A stretch of DNA of 64,000 nucleotides from contig JAIVFJ010000167.1 in assembly GCA_025765615.1 (NCBI GenBank), forward strand, positions 62,001 through 126,000, read 5' to 3'. Position 1 is the first letter of the stretch. Every line of letters starts with the position of its first letter. The stretch comes from Zopfochytrium polystomum. Its lineage: Eukaryota; Chytridiomycota; Chytridiomycetes; Chytridiales; Chytridiaceae. The position numbers and the translations under genes were made by a program. Shown piece by piece: positions 58,276-64,000 of the stretch. The notes under the pieces were generated by a model, which had not been told where the DNA came from, did no database searches, and saw only the letters and a program-made list of their open reading frames with translations.

Positions 58276-60280
58276 ATGCCTCATCCTGCTCAAGACAGTG
58301 CCGCCCTTGCGGCTGGCACGACCGCGGACGACAGTGCCGGCGCTGCTACCGCCGCTGCACTTACCACGCCAAACAGCAAGACGGCGACCGCCGCGCTGTG
58401 GTCCGACCCGTCGCAGCCGCCGCCTCCATCGCCTCCGTCGCCTGGTGGCCAGCGCGATCCCCAAGCCGCTGCTGCCAACTGCGACGGCAGCACGCTCAGC
58501 TCCCGCGTGGCGGCAGAGCTGTCTTTTATCTACAAGAACCTCACATTGTCAGAGCTCAGTGGGTCTCTCGGTAGGCTTCTCATGGCATCCCCGCTGTTTC
58601 GCCTCGTGGTGTCTGCGGGTCCTAACACTATTTATTTGAAAAAAAAACAAGGCGACATGGGCACGCTCCTTCCAATTCTCGTTTCCCTTGGAAAAGCGAA
58701 CAAGATATCCTTAACTTCGACTCTCGTCTTTGGGGGCATTTTCAACATCATGGCCGGTTTCTACTTTCGTATTCCGGTGAGTAGCCTTGCTCTCCTCGAC
58801 CGGGTTGAACTCTGACTCTCCCTACAAAACAACATAGCTCTGTGTCCAACCCATGAAAGCAATTGCAGCTGTGGCCATCTCAACGCCAGGGCTTACAGAA
58901 AATCAGCTTCTTGCTGCTGGGTTCACTGTGTCTCTTATTGTGCTAGTACTCTCGATTACGAGAACTCTCCACCTACTTCACCGACTCCTCCCGCATCCTT
59001 TGATTCGAGGAATCCAGCTAGGAACTGGTCTCCAGTTCGTCAACAAGGGCGTCGCGTCCTTGATAGATTCTCACGGCTATGCCTACGCCGGCTCCGCATT
59101 CACCGACAACTACCTGACTAGCGTGATGGCGTTTGTTGGCTGCATGCTCAGCTGGAAGCTCAAGCGCAATCCTGCGGCTGTTGGTCTCGTCGTCTACGGT
59201 GTTGTCGTTGCTGCAGTGTTGGTATGGGGAAACGGACGAGGCGCTGCCGCAAACGGTTACGCGGCGGCTGGAATTGGGCCATCGTTTGGAGATCCTCGAT
59301 TGCCGTCGGGGGACGATTTTCGCGTCGGCATTTTGAACGCTGGGCTCGGCCAACTACCGCTCACAATTCTAAACTCGGTGAGTGCCTTGTAGCAAATTCC
59401 TCATTCGATTTATGAGCGTTCCTGCTGCAGATAATAGCAACCTCAAAACTTGCCGACGACCTCTTTCCTGATAAACCTCACCCGGTTGCTTCTGTGACTG
59501 CGGTTGGCATGTCTGTTGGCTTTATGAATGTGATCGGGATGTGGTAAGTTCCTATCTCGGCGCCCAGCGGAACGGCTCGCTCAGCCGCCTTTTTCCCTCC
59601 TAGGTTCGGTTCGGTTCCGTACTGTCACGGCGTAAGTGGTTTCGCGGTGTCCACAGCGTAAAGACATGTGGTAATAACTAGTCGCACAGTCGGGTGGCCT
59701 GGCAGGGCAGTACAGATTCGGCGCTCGCACTCACGTGAGTGTGGTTCTTCTCGGTATTTTCAAATTGGCCATAGGGCTCGCGTTCGGATCCGCTCTTCTT
59801 CCAGTGTTTCAAGCTTTCCCTCACTCGATCTTGGGGGTCATGGTAGGCCATGACCGTTTCGGGGGACAATTCATTTTTTTACAGCTGATCATTCTCTACG
59901 ACACACTCGATTAATTTTTTATCTCTTTGCCAATTTGACAGCTTATTCTCGCTGGCGTTGAGCTCGGCAACGCTGCCCGTGACGTTGGCGGCACTGATAG
60001 CGGGGCAGCCGACCGGTTCCTCGTCACACTCATTACAGGGTCCGTGGTATCCGCGTGGGCAAACGACGGCATCGGATTCGCCGCTGGCAGTCTCGCCTAT
60101 TGCAGTCTGTGGATCGCTCGTCGGGTGGAGAGCGGGGAGAGCGTCCCGGGCGCCCTGGCTAGTGGTCTCAGAGAGATGTGGGATATGGTGAGGGACGGAG
60201 TCATCGGCACCCGAAGAGGACGAGGCACTGCTGGCCCCTCTGGCGGAGCGAAGGATGCGGCGGTTTTGTCATGCGTTTGA
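58276..60280 (+). CDS. MOT1-type molybdate transporter
   Basis: Seven exons (58276-58570, 58652-58776, 58838-59377, 59431-59543, 59604-59631, 59690-59842, 59942-60280) give 530 residues. The family is a SulP-related importer of molybdate. Diagnostic motifs are SLGDMGTLLPILVSLGKAN, FRIPLCVQPMKAIAAVAIS, LIRGIQLGTGLQFVNKG and the signature SVPYCHGSGGLAGQYRFGAR, the last built from three exons, one of only 28 bases. The N-terminal ~85 residues are Ala/Pro-rich. It would feed molybdenum-cofactor enzymes such as nitrate reductase or sulfite oxidase; none is in the window. Confidence 0.93.
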
Positions 60281-60599
60281 GCCGTCGGGCAAGCAGTCAA
60301 ATCGGCAAGTTGCCATCTGCCCAAAGATGATAATTGTGTGGCCCTCGAACTCTTTCGGTCGTCCGTCTGGTGCCTGTGCCGTTGTCCTTACCCTCAACGG
60401 CCGCCTTCCCCTCCTCAAAATGGAGTGGCTCACAAAGATGTGCAAATTTTAAAAAATTTTGCCACAATGAGTCTCTGCTCAAACACACTCAATAATTGCA
60501 GTACAGACATGAAATTCGGCTCAGCTACTCTCAGAGATATACTCTATCAGCTGCTAAAGTGCCTGTCAAAACAGCCTCATCCTGCTGACACCACCACCA

Positions 60600-61060
60600 G
60601 ATCAGCGGCTCCCGCCGCCATCACCATTCCCAGGAAGTACTTGCACCAGCTTGGAATTCACAGCTGTATTTCAAAGAAGAGGCCTTTTTGTTTCTGAAGC
60701 ATCGAGCAAGATGCCTACAAGGACTGGACTGTCAAGGATTGGGCCAAAGTTATCTGAACTGATGAGGCAACTTTTGAAACTGGGCAGCAGGGCAAGGTCC
60801 CTGTATGGAGGAGAGCTGGGGAAAGTATGATGAAAGAGTGCTTGCGAGTGGTTGGGAATCTTTCTCTATTTGGAGTTGTTTCATGGGTTCAAACCCAGGA
60901 TGCTTTTTGTTTCATCAACAGCAGACTCAACTCATCCAAGTATCTTGACATTCTGGATGTGGAGTTTGAGGGTTTTCTGGACTATTTGGAAATAAAAATG
61001 GACTACCAACAGGACATGACTTCCAATATCATCTATCAGCAAGAAAAGTGTGAATAAAAG
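60600..61060 (+). mobile_element. Tc1/mariner transposase remnant
   Basis: Fragments in two frames resemble Tc1 transposase: YLHQLGIHSCISKKRPF (end of the DNA-binding part), then WTVKDWAKVI, a TGA stop, TDEATFETG (first catalytic Asp context). The following frame keeps VPVWRRAGES and a degraded MDYQQDMTSN where the second catalytic Asp block should be. The third acidic residue is not seen. The copy is truncated, frameshifted and dead. Confidence 0.72.
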
Positions 61061-61661
61061 GGTTTGAACTGGTGCCTTTTTTTTAATTTTGTCCAAGTGT
61101 CCAAAGACTTTCTTCCCCTGGATGTGCTGTGAGTGTCATGCAAGCTTTGGAATAGTTCATTATCAGCGAAAAATCGGAGGCTGACCATCCACCCTGACAA
61201 GTCACCACACCCCCAACGCAGACGGCCGTGCGCTGTTGAAACATGGTGCCGTCCCATCTGCCCATGCATGCGACAAGGAGCCTGCTGTCATTGGTAAAAA
61301 AGTTGAAGGCCAAAAGTACATGGTTGATTGGGCAAAAAGGGTGCAGTGGGGACGGGTTGCAGATGGGACAACTTCGACCTGAGAGGGCAGCGGCAACTGC
61401 TGCCACGACCATTGTAGCTCCTCTTAAGCACTATAGATCAATTGCAACAACATCATCTCACCTGGGGGCTGAGGAGGAAGGACAAAGCGTTCCCTTGTGC
61501 GAGTATGCCTCGCGTTGGGTTTCTGCCTCGCATCGAAGAAAAAAAATCCGGAGTAAAAAAAGACTGCTTCACAGCCGTTGCTGTTTGCATCCAGTCTTTA
61601 TTCAGATCTGGGACATTTCGCCTGACATTGATCAAGATGAGCTGCTGGATTGAATTTTGCG

Positions 61662-62873
61662 TCAAATCTTTCCAAAAATACTTGCAGGTCCCTGTTGCAG
61701 TGATTCTCGAGACAGCCAAGCACGGGATTCATAGATGAAGTGGCAAATGATTGAGCACCGCCAGTCAGCATGCTCATTTTTGCTGGAAGCTGCAATTTCA
61801 GCTCCTTTAAAATAACCTGTATAGTGTATATGGCCAGAGAGGATATCTGATAATACAGCTAGGAGCCATTGTGCTTCTTGGAAGGCTTCAGAAAGTGAGT
61901 AGTATTCTGCTTCTGTGGAGGATAGCAATATGCAATGTTGTTTGTGTGAGACCCAGGAGACAGCAGCGCCCACGAGGAAAACGACGTATCCAGTGCGCAA
62001 TGTGCAGTCTCCAGGTTCACGCCCATAGGATGCATCAGCGTATGCAGCTGGTTCAATGGTGGTGAAGAGCTGTAGCAGCTTATGGCTTTGTCTGAAGAAT
62101 AATCTGTAGTCCCAGGTGCCTTGGAGGGAACGAAGCAGGCGGCAGAGTGCATTGCGATGGCGCTGGCGTGGCTTCAGTTGGAACTGGGAGAGCACATTTG
62201 TTGCAAATGTGATATCTGGTTGAGTTTGTGTTGCAAGATATTGAGCTTTCATGAGTGTGGATTGATACCAGCTAGAGTCGCTCTCGCTGAGCTCAATTGA
62301 CGTTTCGTCATGCATAAAGGTCATAGACATTGGAGTTGCTGTGCAAGTGACAGTGTTGACCCAAGTGGAGCCTGTGTCGTAGTCAACAATAACTTCAAAG
62401 TAGTTGAAACTGTCAAGAGAACGTGTACTGATCTTGCCAGTTTGGTCAGTACACAGCATCTGCAGCAGAGCAAAATCAAAACAAAGCTTGGCCTTGAGGT
62501 GTTGCCAGCGCATCTTTGCCATATCGCAAATGAGGCAAGGCTCATGTGTTGTTGGTGGTGGAGCAGGAGCACCATTGACATCACCAGACTTGAGAGTGTC
62601 GCATACTTGCTCTTGGTGGATGTGGCCAAAATGTCGGTGCCAAAGGTTGCGTGCAGTTGCTGGTGATGTGTTGGCAATAGGCTGAACTGAAATTGTCTTC
62701 TGCGCAGCTGAGTGCTGGACTGGGATGAGATAGTAGAGGCTGTCGCATCGTTTGCCAATCTTGATGCTGTGTTGAAATGCAAGAAGCCTTGCCCATTCCA
62801 CCAAACAGCGCTTATACCTTCTCCTCAACAACATTAAGAAAGCTTTTGACTGCGCCCCTGTTGCTGGCCTCAT
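61662..62873 (-). mobile_element. Ty1/copia retrotransposon remnant with internal deletion
   Basis: A 403-codon frame encodes a GAG-pre-integrase zinc-binding motif (LWHRHFGHIHQEQ and CLICDMAKMRW), the beginning of an integrase core (TRSLDSFNYFEVIVDYDTGS), then jumps to the end of pol. That part has QPDITFATNVLSQF and the RNase H region ASYGREPGDCTLRTGYVVFL with SSTEAEYYSLSEAFQEAQWL. Most of integrase and all of reverse transcriptase are missing, yet the frame is unbroken. LTRs were not recognised. Not an active element. Confidence 0.85.
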
Positions 62874-63199
62874 TGCCTCCTGGGAATGTATTCACCTCCT
62901 CTTCTTATTGTAAACAGTCTACTCTGAGTGAGTGAGTGGAAGGAGTGAATGAAGTGGAGATGTGTGTTTGTGGGTGGTCGGTCCTTCTAACCAACTTGTT
63001 ATGAATTATTGATACATAATGATGATATGCACGCTGTAATAGTTGCTAGGCAAGCATGACCAGCACAGGGAAAAAACCTCTCCTATATTATCTGCTTGAG
63101 CAGAGGAGGAGGAAAACTGTTAACACCAGGTTTCATACTTGGAGTATTTGTCAACAGCGGAAGCCAGCACCCAGGTCTGCATTGGCAGTTGCTCGCTCT

Positions 63200-64000
63200 C
63201 CCATGGGCATCGTGAGAACAATAACTGACAGTCACAATAGGTTCGGATCCGTCTTGTGCCTCTTGCTGTTAACCAGTCAGTTCCGCCTAACACTTATGTT
63301 TGCATGTGCGTCAATTCTCAACGTCATTTTCGCTCCTCTGTCATCACAGCTTTTGGCCCATCCCCTTCCTTCCCCATTGGCACTATGATTCAGCAAGGCA
63401 ACCTTGAGGGACCCCTTGATTGGCGTATCTTTTGGGACCCTGTTCTTTGCGTTCTTGATCGTTGTACCACCAGTTTTGTTTTCTCAGTTCCCACCCCCAT
63501 AACTTTTCCTGTCCAATTCTTCAACCCGCCCCACCCCCTGTTTCTGTTACTGGCTTTACCCTTGTCAACGACACCAACACCCTCTCCAGCACCTTGGAGG
63601 ATCTTCAGCTCCAGGCCAACCTCCTCTTTGAGTATCAGTCACATGACAACATCAAGTCTAACACCAAGTCTGCTGTCAGCACCATGCGATCAGCACCAAC
63701 CACTATCAACTGGGGCACCACAGCCCTTCCCATCCACCCCCCTAACACCACCTTTTGACACCTTGGCAAGTACTGCACAGCAGACGGTATGAGCTCAGCA
63801 GCACAGCAGCAAATCCTTTCCACCCTACCAATTTTTTTCCTCAACAGTATCAAACACAAAAGATGGGTGACAAATGCTTCTAACTTCATCCCTCCTCCCA
63901 CATGTCAAAACTGCCATTCTCCCCCATACTTTCCTCAATAACCTCACCACACTCCGTTGCAAAACTTTCAAACGCCTGGTTGGCTCTGCACCTTCTTTCA
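63200..64000 (+). mobile_element. Non-LTR retrotransposon reverse transcriptase remnant
   Basis: One frame near 63385-63460 encodes QQGNLEGPLDWRIFWDPVLC, matching the QG-x(3)-PL-x-W-x-IF-x-DPLL block of non-LTR (LINE) reverse transcriptases. About 90 bases on, another frame encodes VTGFTLVNDTNTLSSTLEDL and IKSNTKSAV, matching the catalytic YADD/FVDDT block and the following NxxKS motif, but with Asp changed to Asn (LVNDT). A frameshift separates the two blocks. The copy probably continues beyond the window. Confidence 0.65.

Larger units (their letters stand above)
60281..64000. repeat. Transposon graveyard of lower GC
   Basis: From just after the molybdate transporter stop, base composition falls, homopolymer tracts typical of the rest of the window become rare, and frames break up. 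Three transposon classes are identifiable (separate entries). The gaps 60281-60600, 61060-61660 and 62874-63200 contain no gene I recognise. The element ends and target-site duplications could not be placed by eye. Confidence 0.7.

Noticed and set aside
61083..61412. Minus frame with a vaguely DDE-transposase-like block (FNFFTNDSRLLVACMGRWDG)
   Set aside because: Too short and without catalytic residues in order; left as unresolved repeat debris.

Overview
The window reads as nuclear DNA of an early-diverging fungus, most likely a chytrid. Coding DNA is GC-rich and split by many short GT-AG introns (about 37-300 bases). Intergenic DNA is full of homopolymer runs and microsatellites. The gene set is fungal: a Tup1-type corepressor, a chitin-synthase-like membrane protein, Rpa34, Shq1, an OPT transporter and a MOT1-type molybdate transporter. 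The chytrid placement is inference; the spliced gene models below are read directly from the sequence, and most keep frame across every exon.

Layout. 1-1120: 5' part of a minus-strand gene with a TIR-like domain. 2471-3877: MDR reductase. 4923-7332: OPT oligopeptide transporter. 7333-9821: microsatellite-rich DNA without a visible gene. 9822-10799: aldo-keto reductase. 11054-12231: ribosomal protein S3 with an intron inside its start codon. 12286-15441 and 15597-18964: divergent PAXBP1/GCFC-like splicing factor and USP5/Ubp14 deubiquitinase sharing a 155-base promoter. 19206-22778: Tup1-like WD40 corepressor. 23542-24093 and 24334-24756: two doubtful or orphan genes, the second with an N-terminal PCNA-binding (PIP) motif. 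24908-27071: LST2-like protein. 27297-29009: UBXN4-like ERAD protein. 29490-32053: Shq1. 32303-33272: promethin/LDAF1-like lipid-droplet protein. 33435-34904: RNA polymerase I Rpa34-like subunit. 35421-38622: unrecognised protein with two families of proline-directed phosphosite repeats and a KEN motif. 38842-42182: secreted S41-type peptidase. 42422-44107: ankyrin-type repeat protein. 44747-48810: chitin-synthase-like protein without the usual catalytic motifs. 49297-52613: unrecognised acidic protein. 52822-55236: OXR1-type TLDc protein. 55447-57973: SLC45/sucrose-transporter-like carrier. 58276-60280: molybdate transporter.

60.3-64.0 kb is different: lower GC, no house-style gene, and decayed transposons of three classes (Tc1/mariner, Ty1/copia, non-LTR retrotransposon).

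The genes do not form one pathway. Most are housekeeping genes packed as divergent pairs with short shared promoters or as convergent pairs with T/A-tract spacers. The items most likely to be new are the TIR-like protein, the phosphosite-repeat/KEN protein, the chitin-synthase-like pseudoenzyme, the PIP-box orphan and the frequent A-rich leaders just upstream of start codons.
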